Assembly (NCBI RefSeq): GCF_030695065.1
Contig: NZ_JAUYTR010000023.1
Span: 62,001 to 126,000 of the forward strand
Reading direction: 5' to 3'
Source: Sediminibacterium sp.
GTDB lineage: Bacteria > Bacteroidota > Bacteroidia > Chitinophagales > Chitinophagaceae
DNA length: 64,000 bases
Position 1 is the first letter of the stretch, and the number at the start of each line of letters is the position of its first letter. The position numbers were made by a program, and so were the translations under genes. The notes beneath the pieces were generated by a model. The model was not told the origin of the DNA. It saw nothing but the letters and a program-made list of their open reading frames with translations, and searched no databases. Positions 15,823 to 25,166 of this stretch are shown piece by piece.

Positions 15823-16731
15823 TTACCACCTAAAACAAAATAAAAAACTCACTTTAAATGCAGAGATAATGGGCACTCGTCTTACTTTATAATAAAAAAG
15901 TAGGCGGTGGTGTTGAAGTAAAAAAACAAATAATCGTCCATTGAACTTCTTGGTTAATGAACGATTCCAAAGTGTACTAAACTTTTCAAAAAACGCTTGA
16001 AGCGGCGCTGGGAAATTTTGTATGGTTGCAAATGCAGCCAAGTGGTTGTTCAACATTAACCGATATCGATGGCGATGTTCTTGCTCTGTTAACCCTTGTT
16101 GAATGGTAATATTTTGGGTATGCATGCGTTGGTAAACCCCTATATAAGGCAGAAATTGAATGCCCCCTGAAATGGTTGCATGCAATGCCATCCACCAGTC
16201 ATAGTAAACATCTTTAGGGAATGGCATTAGGGGCATTAATGCCGACCTGCGCATGATACTGGCGTGGCCGCTCACCGTATTAAACATGGCCAATAACAAA
16301 GGATTGGTCCCTTCTATTCTTCGGTTCTTTTTATTTGGTTGCGGATTGGTTGGAATAGCATCACTAAATCTTACTGAATCGCAATAAATTAATGCAGTGG
16401 ATGGTTGCATGGCTTCCATCATTAATGCCAGCTTCTCTTTTTCCCAAATATCATCTTGATCAGCAAAAGCAATATAATCACCAACAGACAAGCGAATCGC
16501 TTTTTCAAAATTGGCATTGTAGCCAATATTGGTGGGGTTCTGAAATAACTTAATTCTTGCATCGGTACTTGCCAATTGTTGCAATAAAGAATAACATCCA
16601 TCAGTGGATGCATCATCTACAATCACCAATTCTTCAAAAGGATAAGATTGTGCCAATATAGACTGCACTTGTGCTTTCACAAATGCAGCTCCATTGTAGG
16701 TACACATCACTATCGATAAAGATGATTGCAT
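15823..16731 (-). CDS. glycosyltransferase family 2
   Basis: 302 aa. GT-A fold: SIVMCTYNGAAFVKAQVQSI, VDDASTDG, and the metal motif FADQDD. The C-terminal YYDWWMALHA and VYQRMHTQNI segments resemble rhamnosyltransferase-like GT2 proteins. It is closely related in layout to the divergent GT2 at 16798. It probably adds a sugar to a surface polysaccharide; donor and acceptor are unknown. Confidence 0.88.
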   Translation of the reverse strand: MQSSLSIVMCTYNGAAFVKAQVQSILAQSYPFEELVIVDDASTDGCYSLLQQLASTDARIKLFQNPTNIGYNANFEKAIRLSVGDYIAFADQDDIWEKEKLALMMEAMQPSTALIYCDSVRFSDAIPTNPQPNKKNRRIEGTNPLLLAMFNTVSGHASIMRRSALMPLMPFPKDVYYDWWMALHATISGGIQFLPYIGVYQRMHTQNITIQQGLTEQEHRHRYRLMLNNHLAAFATIQNFPAPLQAFFEKFSTLWNRSLTKKFNGRLFVFLLQHHRLLFYYKVRRVPIISAFKVSFLFCFRW

Positions 16732-16797
16732 GATTGTTTAGCTTTATTGCCAATTTGTAAATATAATATTTAATTTAGTCTACTTAGAGCAAGCAAG

Positions 16798-17736
16798 ATG
16801 TTGACCAATCAAAAGCCATTTCCATTAATATCCATTGTGTTGGCTACTTACAATGGAGCAAAATTTCTTAGAACGCAATTAGACTCTGTGTTGCAACAAG
16901 ATTATCCCAATTTGGAAATTATTGTAAGCGACGACAATAGTACAGACGATACCCTTGCTATTGTTGAATCATATCAGTTACAGCACTCCTTTATTCAAAT
17001 CATTAAGCGTGCAACCAACCAAGGCTATATCAAAAACTTTGAACAAGGTTGCAAATTGGCCAAAGGTGAATTCGTAGCATTATGTGATCAAGATGATCAA
17101 TGGCATCCACAAAAAATTAGTAAATTATATAATGCCATTGGTGATGCTGCGTTGGTGTACGCCAATTCTATTTTATGCAATGAACATATGGAACCCATTG
17201 GTGTAACGATTGCTGATCGGGTTTCTTGCAAAGATTTTTCAAGCCCTTTAGAACAAGCCATTTTCTGTAGAATTTATGGGCATGCCATGTTGATTAGGAA
17301 TGAATTTTTACAGCGAATTTTTCCATTCCCCAGCATCATTCCACACGACTGGTGGATTGCCTACACGGCCACGGTTAATGGCGGTATCCGCTATATTCCA
17401 GACCAATTGGCTTGGTACAGACAACACAGCAACAACGTGTTTGGTGCAGTGGGTGGCAAAAGAAATAAAGCACAAGAAGCACAAGCTGCTTTGAAAGAAA
17501 AACAAATTGCCCAAGAAAGAATTGAATTATTTTATTCCTATTGTCCTGCGCAATTAACAAAGGAAAAATGGGTATTGGCCAAGTTGAATCAATATTACCA
17601 TGGATCTGGACTCTTCAATAATTTGCAAAGAATGATGTTGTTTTTTCAATACCATCCACAACTATTGGCTTCAAAAAAAAGATCAAGATTCAGGCAATGG
17701 TTGTTTTGCTTAAAGATGTTGGTGAAAATTGTTTAA
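16798..17736 (+). CDS. glycosyltransferase family 2
   Basis: 312 aa. SIVLATYNGAKFLRTQLDSV, SDDNSTDDT and LCDQDDQWHP define a GT2 enzyme. PHDWWIAYTA and WYRQHSNN mirror the sister gene at 15823, suggesting an old duplication and inversion. Its 3' end overlaps the convergent GT4 gene by 4 bp. Confidence 0.88.
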   Translation: MLTNQKPFPLISIVLATYNGAKFLRTQLDSVLQQDYPNLEIIVSDDNSTDDTLAIVESYQLQHSFIQIIKRATNQGYIKNFEQGCKLAKGEFVALCDQDDQWHPQKISKLYNAIGDAALVYANSILCNEHMEPIGVTIADRVSCKDFSSPLEQAIFCRIYGHAMLIRNEFLQRIFPFPSIIPHDWWIAYTATVNGGIRYIPDQLAWYRQHSNNVFGAVGGKRNKAQEAQAALKEKQIAQERIELFYSYCPAQLTKEKWVLAKLNQYYHGSGLFNNLQRMMLFFQYHPQLLASKKRSRFRQWLFCLKMLVKIV

Positions 17737-18797
17737 GCAAAACTTCGGTAGATATTGATATAAGCGGTTGCCGCTTCATCCCAATTAAATAGGGCTGCTC
17801 TTGCCATTACTTTTTCTTCGCGGTTGTTGGCTACAAAATCTTTGATCCCTGCTGCAAAAATGGCTTGCATATTGGCTGGATTAAAATCAGGAAAAATATA
17901 AGCCGCATCCCCGCTTATTTCTGGCAATGAAGTGGCATTCGAAATAAATACGGGCTTGCCAAAGTGCATGGCTTCCACCAGCGGCAACCCAAATCCTTCA
18001 GATAAAGAAGGGAATACAAATGCAGCACAATTGGCATAATACCATTGCTTATCATTTTCTGAAATAGCCCCTGTAAAAATCAGTCGGTCAGCAACAGCCC
18101 ATCGCTTTGCTTCAGCCATAATTTGTTCTAAATAGGCTGGTTGTTGGGTAATACCTGCAATAACCAAGTTCATTTGATTGTTTGCTAATAGTACAGGCAA
18201 TACATGAAAATTTTTCTTTACTGCAATCGTACCAATGGAAAAAATAAAGGGCCCTTTAGGCGCATGTAGAGGAGTGGTTGGCAAAATAGTTTCATTAAAA
18301 TTACATCCATTATAAATGATTGAAAATGGCTTGCCTTTTAAATTGATATGAGCATGCACATCTTTTGCCGTATACTCCGATATAAATACAATATGGCTAC
18401 TAGCGTCTACTTTTTTTTGCAATTGCTTCAACCATTTATTTCTTTTGGTCATCGACTTACGTTCATCATGATAATAATTTAAATCATGAATCGTAAATAC
18501 AATGGGCTTTTTAAAATGAAAAGGGAAATAAGCACTGTCTTGACTAGTGGTATGCCAAATATCAACTTCTTTAAAAATTGGCAAATGGTATTTATACCAA
18601 AACCGAATCGGAAATATTTTAGTAGCTGCTGAAAACTGTTGCTGTTGATTACTTGGCAAGAATAATTGAACCTGAATATTTGCTGCAGTTGCTTTTGCAA
18701 TCAGGGATTGGGCCAATTGCTTACAAAAATAAAACAAACCCGTATTGGGATATTTCATCCGCTCCGCATCAAATAAAATGGTGGTTGGTTTATTCAT
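17733..18797 (-). CDS. glycosyltransferase family 4 (GT-B)
   Basis: 354 aa. N-terminal acceptor domain starting with ILFDAERMKYPNTGLFYFCK and a C-terminal GT4 donor domain: SIGTIAVKKNFHVL, FVFPSLSEGFGLPLVEAMHFGKPV and the conserved E. Retaining NDP-sugar-dependent transferase, likely in surface polysaccharide synthesis. It lies 3 bp downstream of meaB on the same strand. Confidence 0.88.
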   Translation of the reverse strand: MNKPTTILFDAERMKYPNTGLFYFCKQLAQSLIAKATAANIQVQLFLPSNQQQQFSAATKIFPIRFWYKYHLPIFKEVDIWHTTSQDSAYFPFHFKKPIVFTIHDLNYYHDERKSMTKRNKWLKQLQKKVDASSHIVFISEYTAKDVHAHINLKGKPFSIIYNGCNFNETILPTTPLHAPKGPFIFSIGTIAVKKNFHVLPVLLANNQMNLVIAGITQQPAYLEQIMAEAKRWAVADRLIFTGAISENDKQWYYANCAAFVFPSLSEGFGLPLVEAMHFGKPVFISNATSLPEISGDAAYIFPDFNPANMQAIFAAGIKDFVANNREEKVMARAALFNWDEAATAYINIYRSFA

Positions 18798-18800
18798 GTA

Positions 18801-19712
18801 TCAAGCATTCCCTGTATTTGCATACTCGTTTACAAAAGTAAAAAGATTAAACTGTTCCTTCGTTGCTTTTGCTTGTAGTGCTTGGTAGATGGCTTTCTTA
18901 TCGTAGGGCTTCATTCTATTTCTTGCAATCAATTGATACACACGCTCGGTTAATAACCAAATTTTTCGATTATTGATCAATATATGTTGTTGGTGCACTT
19001 CAATGGCTTTGGCTAATGCGGCTATTCCTTCTTTTTGTGATGCCACCGTTTTAATGACTTCGATTGTTTTATCGGTATTGAACGCAGGTGCCATCATCAT
19101 GCGCAGGTTTTTTACAAAACTATCTGCATCAGGTCGATCACTTTTATTCACCACAAATACATCTGCTATTTCCATTAAACCGGCTTTCATGGTTTGTACT
19201 TCATCGCCTGCTTCGGGCACTACTACTACCACAGTTGTATCAGCTAAGCCTGCAATTTCAATTTCACTCTGCCCCACTCCTACTGTTTCAACAATAATTT
19301 CATCGAAGCCCGCTGTTTGTAAAATGGCGGTGATTTCAATAATATATGGATGCAAACCCCCTAAGGATCCACGAGTGGCCAATGAACGAATATATACGCC
19401 TGGATGATTGTACCAATCGCTCATTCGAATTCTATCTCCTAATAACGCACCCATATTAAATGGAGAAGAGGGATCAATACATAAGATGGCTACTTTTTTT
19501 CCTTGAGCAGTCCAATGTCCAATGAGCGCATCGGTTAAAGTGCTTTTGCCTGCTCCGGGAGGTCCGGTGATTCCGGTAATAGGTGTTTTACCAATGGGTA
19601 AACTTTGTAAAAAAACATCGTAGCCTTCCACTTCATTCTCTACCAATGATATAGCCCTTGCAATGGATTGATGATTGCCTATTTGTATGCCTGCTAATAA
19701 TTGTTTCCACAT
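18801..19712 (-). CDS. meaB: methylmalonyl-CoA mutase-associated GTPase MeaB
   Basis: 303 aa. P-loop GITGPPGAGKSTL, DPSSPFNMGALLGDRIRM, the switch region VETVGVGQSE and NKSD give a G3E-family chaperone GTPase. It loads and protects the adenosylcobalamin cofactor of methylmalonyl-CoA mutase. No mutase gene lies nearby; meaB is embedded in a glycosyltransferase region. Confidence 0.93.
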   Translation of the reverse strand: MWKQLLAGIQIGNHQSIARAISLVENEVEGYDVFLQSLPIGKTPITGITGPPGAGKSTLTDALIGHWTAQGKKVAILCIDPSSPFNMGALLGDRIRMSDWYNHPGVYIRSLATRGSLGGLHPYIIEITAILQTAGFDEIIVETVGVGQSEIEIAGLADTTVVVVVPEAGDEVQTMKAGLMEIADVFVVNKSDRPDADSFVKNLRMMMAPAFNTDKTIEVIKTVASQKEGIAALAKAIEVHQQHILINNRKIWLLTERVYQLIARNRMKPYDKKAIYQALQAKATKEQFNLFTFVNEYANTGNA

Positions 19713-19746
19713 ATAACTGCTGTAAATGTAAATTTATGCCAACTGT

Positions 19747-20931
19747 ATGCCAAAAAGAGCAACAAATATTTTATTAGCATTAGCCATTTTTATGTTGGGT
19801 GGTTTATTATGGAGTAGAGCCGTATTATCAATTAGTATGGGCCTAATGGCCATTTATGCCATCTATTATTTGAAAAGAGAAAAGGAGACTATTTTATCGC
19901 CCCTCTTTATTTGGAGTATTTGCCCATTGGTATTAATATTGTTGGGTATTTATCAAGAGGGATTTAACCCTAGCAACCTTCAAAGCTTACTCGGGATAAT
20001 GGTGTATCCAATTGCAGGCATTACAGCAATTGCGGCTGAAAAATATTCCTTTACCAAAACCATTTCACAGCCCTGGATACATGCTGCAATGATTGCGTTT
20101 TTGTACCCATTGGGTTGGTTTGTTCTGCATGCTGGGGATGCGTTTGTATTGTATGGTCAAGGTAAAACATTGCCCGTATTCATGGATACCGATCATGTTC
20201 GTTTCAGTATTTTTTTATGCAGCGCCTTGTTGTTTACCCTTTTACCTGTTAGCAACGCACGATATAAAAAAATATCTTTCGCTATTTTATTGATTGCCAT
20301 TCTTTTTTTAGCTGTAAGAACAGGATGGGTAATTGCAGCCCTAATCATTGCAGGTTATGGTATATATTATTTGCAATCAAAACCTGCAAAAAATAGGAAT
20401 CGTACTCGCAACATATTGATTGTAATAATTACGTTAATCACCATACTTGCTATAACACCAACTGTTCAACAAAAAATCAGGTACACCATTTACGATTGGA
20501 ATAATTATAATACCAAAGGGTATGATTCCACTTATTCGGATGGGGTAAGAAGAGCCATTAATACGGTGGCTTTAAAAGCCATCAAAGAAGATCATGCTAC
20601 TGCAATTGGCTGGGCTGCTATACCATCAACTATGCAACAAAAATTTACCCGAGTTTTCAATGGTCAAAGCACCCAATACGGCTGGCCTTTTAACCAATGG
20701 TTGTTTTGGTGGATGGGCAGTGGCTGGTGGGGAATGGTGTTATTTTCAGTATGGTTATTTTACCCAGCATGGTATGGATACAAATATAAAAATCCATACC
20801 TCATTATTTGGACTTTGGCAATTGCATTTTCATGCCTCGTAGAAACTACCATCAATTATCAGTATGGTGCATTGCTTCATGTTTGGCCATTATTGGTTTG
20901 CTGGCAAACATTTAAAAAATCATCGAATTAG
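19747..20931 (+). CDS. O-antigen ligase-like polytopic membrane protein
   Basis: 394 aa with about ten hydrophobic segments. The large loop before the last helices contains AIGWAAIPSTMQQ and GWPFNQWLFWWMGSGWWG, the layout of O-antigen ligase/Wzy-like proteins. These join or polymerise lipid-linked glycans in the inner membrane. The 3' end overlaps the convergent glycosyltransferase by 12 bp. The family assignment rests on topology and context. Confidence 0.7.
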   Translation: MPKRATNILLALAIFMLGGLLWSRAVLSISMGLMAIYAIYYLKREKETILSPLFIWSICPLVLILLGIYQEGFNPSNLQSLLGIMVYPIAGITAIAAEKYSFTKTISQPWIHAAMIAFLYPLGWFVLHAGDAFVLYGQGKTLPVFMDTDHVRFSIFLCSALLFTLLPVSNARYKKISFAILLIAILFLAVRTGWVIAALIIAGYGIYYLQSKPAKNRNRTRNILIVIITLITILAITPTVQQKIRYTIYDWNNYNTKGYDSTYSDGVRRAINTVALKAIKEDHATAIGWAAIPSTMQQKFTRVFNGQSTQYGWPFNQWLFWWMGSGWWGMVLFSVWLFYPAWYGYKYKNPYLIIWTLAIAFSCLVETTINYQYGALLHVWPLLVCWQTFKKSSN

Positions 20932-21792
20932 TCGATAGTTTTTAAAATCGAAGGGCCTTATGCCAGTTGCTTTTTCAAAATAATACAAGGCCTTGTCTTT
21001 TAAACTAAATTTTTTCTTTGATGGATCAAAGCTGATAGGCCAGTTGGATCGCTCTATTCTTGCGTGCATCACTTGAGGATGGGTTCCATTGAATTTTTCT
21101 AAAGAATCAAATTGACTGTAATCAAAAAAATTGGGCTGCGCCATATAATCTTTGAGGGCTTCATCTTTATGCCAAAGCTTACTAAACTCCTTCTGCTTTT
21201 TCATCATTTGCTCTGGAGACTTCACCCAACCATAATGGTATACATAGGCATCAATGGCTTTTACTTTTAATTTCTGCCCGCCTTTTCTAAAGCCTTGGGC
21301 ATCTTTGTAGGCAGCAATATGTTGATCATTTCTGATCACCCGTACTTCTTTACTGTACCAAGTTCTGCTATCACCTACATAATCGTAGGTTCCATAAAAA
21401 TGGAGGTACTTAAACAAGAGTCCTTCCACCCGTTGATCGTCTTGGTATTGTTCACATCCTGCTTTAATAGCTGCATGGTACTGCTCATGTACTACTTCAT
21501 CCCCTTGAATATAAAATGCCCAATCAGCATCTTTGCTTATTAATTGCAGTGCCTTATTGGTTTCTACCGCTAATACCGAACCGCCTGATCGTAAATTTGG
21601 ATCCCAAACCGAATGATGAATCTTGATTTTAGGATCATCAATAGATTCCATTAACTCAATGGTTCCATCGGTACAATCCCCAATTAAAATGATTATTTCA
21701 TCTACCACTGGCAATATAGATTTTACCGCTTCAACAATTGGATAATCATTTAACACCGCATTTTTAATAATTGTGAAGCCAGCAATTTTCAT
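20920..21792 (-). CDS. glycosyltransferase family 2-like protein
   Basis: 290 aa from ATG 21792, where MKIAGFTIIKNA opens a GT-A fold; an upstream ATG at 21813 would overlap the divergent promoter region. DEIIILIGDCTDGT and WAFYIQGDEVVHE correspond to the nucleotide-binding and DxD-type motifs. It resembles the glycosyltransferases that start with a FTIIKNA segment. It probably adds sugar to a surface glycan. Confidence 0.82.
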   Translation of the reverse strand: MKIAGFTIIKNAVLNDYPIVEAVKSILPVVDEIIILIGDCTDGTIELMESIDDPKIKIHHSVWDPNLRSGGSVLAVETNKALQLISKDADWAFYIQGDEVVHEQYHAAIKAGCEQYQDDQRVEGLLFKYLHFYGTYDYVGDSRTWYSKEVRVIRNDQHIAAYKDAQGFRKGGQKLKVKAIDAYVYHYGWVKSPEQMMKKQKEFSKLWHKDEALKDYMAQPNFFDYSQFDSLEKFNGTHPQVMHARIERSNWPISFDPSKKKFSLKDKALYYFEKATGIRPFDFKNYRLIR

Positions 21793-21849
21793 TTTAGCTA
21801 AATTGTGCAGCAAAGAACTGAAATCTTTTGTACGGATAAGCTGAAGTCT

Positions 21850-22488
21850 ATGATTAATTTTATACCTATTTTTCCTTTAGCATTGGTAGTTTATCCAGGT
21901 GAGGAGTTGAATCTCCATATATTCGAGCCCCGTTACAAGGAATTAATCACCGAATGTTTTGCAGAAGCAAAACCCTTTGGCATACCTACTGTTTTAGAAG
22001 AAGGAGTAGCCGAAACAGGCACTATGGTAGAAATTACAGAGATTGTACAAGTGTACGAAGATGGCAGAATGGACATTAAAACTAGGGGTATCAGGGTGTT
22101 TCAAGTATTAGAGCTCATTGAATCTATTCCAGACAAAATGTTCAGTGGCGCTATAGTTAGTTATCCTAATAATGAAGTAATTACCAAGCCTTTTGTCTCT
22201 TTTAAAATATTAGATTCCGTGTATGTGTTGCATCGTTTATTAAATGTTACCAAGAATTTTAATAAAAAAGTAGCCGATATCATGAGTTATGATATGGCAC
22301 ACCATGCAGGGCTATCGCTAAAAGAGGAATACGAATTATTGTGTTTGTTTAAAGAAGAACAAAGACTAGAGTATTTAAGAAGACATTTAGAAAAAGTGAT
22401 TCCTGTTATAACTGGAATGGAGCAATTAAAAGAAAAAATCATCATTAATGGCTCTTTTAAAAAAATAAAGGGGTTCAATCTTAATTAA
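21850..22488 (+). CDS. Lon N-terminal (substrate-binding) domain protein
   Basis: 212 aa from ATG 21850. MINFIPIFPLALVVYPGEELNLHIFEPRYKELI is the Lon protease N-domain signature, but no ATPase or protease domain follows; a helical C-terminal part (residues about 120-212) ends the protein. Stand-alone Lon-N proteins have no settled function. It is followed 5 bp later by coaX. Confidence 0.85.
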   Translation: MINFIPIFPLALVVYPGEELNLHIFEPRYKELITECFAEAKPFGIPTVLEEGVAETGTMVEITEIVQVYEDGRMDIKTRGIRVFQVLELIESIPDKMFSGAIVSYPNNEVITKPFVSFKILDSVYVLHRLLNVTKNFNKKVADIMSYDMAHHAGLSLKEEYELLCLFKEEQRLEYLRRHLEKVIPVITGMEQLKEKIIINGSFKKIKGFNLN

Positions 22489-22493
22489 CCATC

Positions 22494-23222
22494 ATGGGCA
22501 TTTCACTTTGTTTAGATTTTGGTAATACCCGCTTAAAAGTGGCGGTATTTAATGGAAGAGATTTTCAAGAAGAAATTAATTTACCCGATGCTAGTATAGA
22601 TACCATTGGCAATTTAATGAACCAGTGGAAGCCTAAAAAAGTCATTCTTTCTTCTGTAATTAATCATGATACAGCCATTGAAACTTTAATGGCCGAGCAA
22701 ACAACGTTTCATCGATTAAGTCATGCCAGTTTACTTCCTTTGACCACACCGGTTGGCAAACCCGAAACCATTGGAGCCGATAGACTGGCTTTGGTTGCGG
22801 CTGCAGTGGACCTTTTTCCCAAACAACATAACCTGGTTATTGGACTAGGAACTTGCATTACTTACAATTTTATCAATAATCAACATGAATTTTTAGGTGG
22901 GAGCATTTCTCCTGGTATGAATATGCGCTTCAGGGCCATGCACGAGCAAACTGCTTTATTACCCTATATTAAGGCAGAATCGCCCTTTCCATTAATTGGA
23001 TATGATACCAAAACCAATCTCTTGAGTGGGGTTATTTGGGGCATGACCAAAGAAATAGATGGAATAATTGACGAATATGCCCTAAAATACAGCAACTTTA
23101 ACGTGCTATTAACCGGGGGGGATATGCCTTTTTTTGTACCACACCTAAAAAACAGGATATTTGCCGACCCAAACCTAATTTTTAAAGGCTTATATGCAAT
23201 CAGTGAGTTCAACAACAGGTAG
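22494..23222 (+). CDS. coaX: type III pantothenate kinase
   Basis: 242 aa. DFGNTRLKVAVF is the phosphate-1 motif, GADRLALVAAA and LGTCITYNF are CoaX-specific, and GGSISPGMNMRF completes the set. It phosphorylates pantothenate, the first step of CoA synthesis. The last 29 bp overlap the start of the next gene in another frame. Confidence 0.94.
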   Translation: MGISLCLDFGNTRLKVAVFNGRDFQEEINLPDASIDTIGNLMNQWKPKKVILSSVINHDTAIETLMAEQTTFHRLSHASLLPLTTPVGKPETIGADRLALVAAAVDLFPKQHNLVIGLGTCITYNFINNQHEFLGGSISPGMNMRFRAMHEQTALLPYIKAESPFPLIGYDTKTNLLSGVIWGMTKEIDGIIDEYALKYSNFNVLLTGGDMPFFVPHLKNRIFADPNLIFKGLYAISEFNNR

Positions 23223-24570
23223 GCTGGCTTTTGTGGTTAGTTTCATCTCTTTTTTCGCAATCAGTTCATCTGCTCAGGTAAATTCACCATTTTCCCGTTA
23301 CGGATTGGGCAATTTAGTAGGTTCCCAACATGCCATTAGCCGTTCTATGGGTGGTCTTTCAGCCGCTTATGCCGACGGAAATAATTACAATGTTGGCCAG
23401 GCCATCAATTTTAATAACCCAGCAACCTATGGTTCCAACTACATGGTCACCTACGATTTGGGTTTGTCTATTGATTCCAGAAAATTAAAAAGTAATAATC
23501 CTAGTGGAACTTTTAGTTCTGTTTATTTAATCCCAAGCTATTTAGCGGTAAGTTTTCCGTTGAATAAAGCAAAAGGACTGGGTTTAGCTTTTGGATTAAG
23601 GCCAATCACTAGGGTTAATTACGGTGTAGAAAGCAGGGCTCGAGTTGCTGGAGATAGTATTGGAACTATTTACGAAGGAACAGGCGGTACCAACCAAGCA
23701 TTTATTGGAGTGGGTAAAAAATGGAAGAATTTAAGTGTAGGCTTAAATACCGGATATACTTTTGGAAGAAAGGAATTGAGCACAACCAAAACATTCTATA
23801 ACGATACTTTACAGTATTTTGAATCTAGGTCTGCTTCTCAAACCAATTTTGGAAAAGTATTTTTACAGTTGGGTGTTCAATATGAATTCACTTTATCTAA
23901 GAAAGAAAATGCTGCAGATAAATCTGCTAAAAGTCTTTTAATGAGATTGGGTGCTACTGCTTCATTTCAACAGAACATGAGTGCTGTTCAAAGTATTAGC
24001 AGACAAACTTTTGTGGTGAATGCTGCTGGTGGATTAATAGAAGTAGATAGCATAGCCAAGCAAGACAATATTAAAGGAACGATTGTGATGCCTGCTACCT
24101 ACGATGCAGGTTTCATGATTATGAAAACCTTAACCAATACCAGAGGTAATTTTCAATTGTGGTCTGCTGGATTAGAATTTACCACTACACAATGGACCAA
24201 GTATCGTTTTTATGGCCAACCAGATGCATTGAACAATAGTTGGGCCTTAAAATTGGGTGCTCAAATTAGTCCTAACCCAGATGGTGCTACCAGCTACCTC
24301 AGCAATGTAAACTACCGTTTTGGGTTTCAGTTTGGTAAAGATTATATTAATGCAGATGGCAATGGTTTAAATCATAGTTCATTTACATTAGGAGCAGGTT
24401 TCCCTATTAGAAAATGGAGGAACTACGAAACACAATACACTGTAGTTCAAGCAGCAGTGCAATTTGGTAAAAGAGGATCTGCTGTAAATAATATTACAGA
24501 GAACTATACTCAATTAACCCTTGGATTTAGTTTAAGCGATATGTGGTTCATTAAACGCAAATATGATTAA
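23194..24570 (+). CDS. predicted outer-membrane beta-barrel protein
   Basis: 458 aa. A signal peptide (ISFFAISSSAQ) precedes VNSPFSRYGLGNL, a conserved opening of a Bacteroidota outer-membrane protein family. Alternating beta strands with aromatic residues run through the rest, as in OmpP1/FadL or PorV-like barrels. It is sandwiched between coaX and lptC with overlaps on both sides, so the three are probably co-transcribed. A role in envelope biogenesis or gliding-type secretion is possible but unproven. Confidence 0.7.
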   Translation: MQSVSSTTGRLAFVVSFISFFAISSSAQVNSPFSRYGLGNLVGSQHAISRSMGGLSAAYADGNNYNVGQAINFNNPATYGSNYMVTYDLGLSIDSRKLKSNNPSGTFSSVYLIPSYLAVSFPLNKAKGLGLAFGLRPITRVNYGVESRARVAGDSIGTIYEGTGGTNQAFIGVGKKWKNLSVGLNTGYTFGRKELSTTKTFYNDTLQYFESRSASQTNFGKVFLQLGVQYEFTLSKKENAADKSAKSLLMRLGATASFQQNMSAVQSISRQTFVVNAAGGLIEVDSIAKQDNIKGTIVMPATYDAGFMIMKTLTNTRGNFQLWSAGLEFTTTQWTKYRFYGQPDALNNSWALKLGAQISPNPDGATSYLSNVNYRFGFQFGKDYINADGNGLNHSSFTLGAGFPIRKWRNYETQYTVVQAAVQFGKRGSAVNNITENYTQLTLGFSLSDMWFIKRKYD

Positions 24571-25156
24571 TCTAAATCTCCATAATAAAAATATAATTGC
24601 AGCCTTTTTCATAGGCTGCTTTTTTATGCTCGGATGCGAGAACGATGTAAATGAAGTAAAAGAATTAGGCAAGAAAAAACCTGGTATTGAAGAAGGTAAA
24701 AATATTACCAGCTTTTTAAGCATGGGTGGTAAAATGAAAGCCAAACTTACAGCACCACTACTATTAAGATACCAAGGAGACAGTGCATTGAAGTCTGAAT
24801 TTCCCAAAACCTTGTTTGTGGAATTTTACAACGACAGCATGAAGCTAGAGAGCACGCTCAGAGCCAATTATGGAAGATATATTGAGAACGAGAATAAAAT
24901 TTATTTAAAAGACAGCGTAGTGATTATCCGAATTAATGGAGACACTTTAACTACATCCGAATTATTTTGGGATCAAACACTCGGAAGATTTCATACTGAC
25001 AAACCGGTAACTACCAGTCAGCGTAATCCGCGTCAAAAGTTATACGCTAAAAAAGGCTTCAGCTCTAATCAAACCCTAACAGATATTACTTACTATGAAT
25101 TAGATTTGGGAAGCTTTCTAATTTTACCAGATAGTACTGCAGATAAAAAACAATAA
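24563..25156 (+). CDS. lptC: LPS export periplasmic protein LptC
   Basis: 197 aa. The N-terminus has a membrane segment ending in FMLGCEND, a lipobox-like Cys. The body has the LptC/OstA pattern: KAKLTAPLLLRY, LYAKKGFSSNQTLTDIT and a long beta-jellyroll region (GRYIENENKIYLKDSVVI). LptC bridges the LptB2FG transporter and LptA in lipopolysaccharide transport. It overlaps the preceding barrel gene by 8 bp. Confidence 0.85.
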   Translation: MINLNLHNKNIIAAFFIGCFFMLGCENDVNEVKELGKKKPGIEEGKNITSFLSMGGKMKAKLTAPLLLRYQGDSALKSEFPKTLFVEFYNDSMKLESTLRANYGRYIENENKIYLKDSVVIIRINGDTLTTSELFWDQTLGRFHTDKPVTTSQRNPRQKLYAKKGFSSNQTLTDITYYELDLGSFLILPDSTADKKQ

Positions 25157-25166
25157 AATCAATTTT

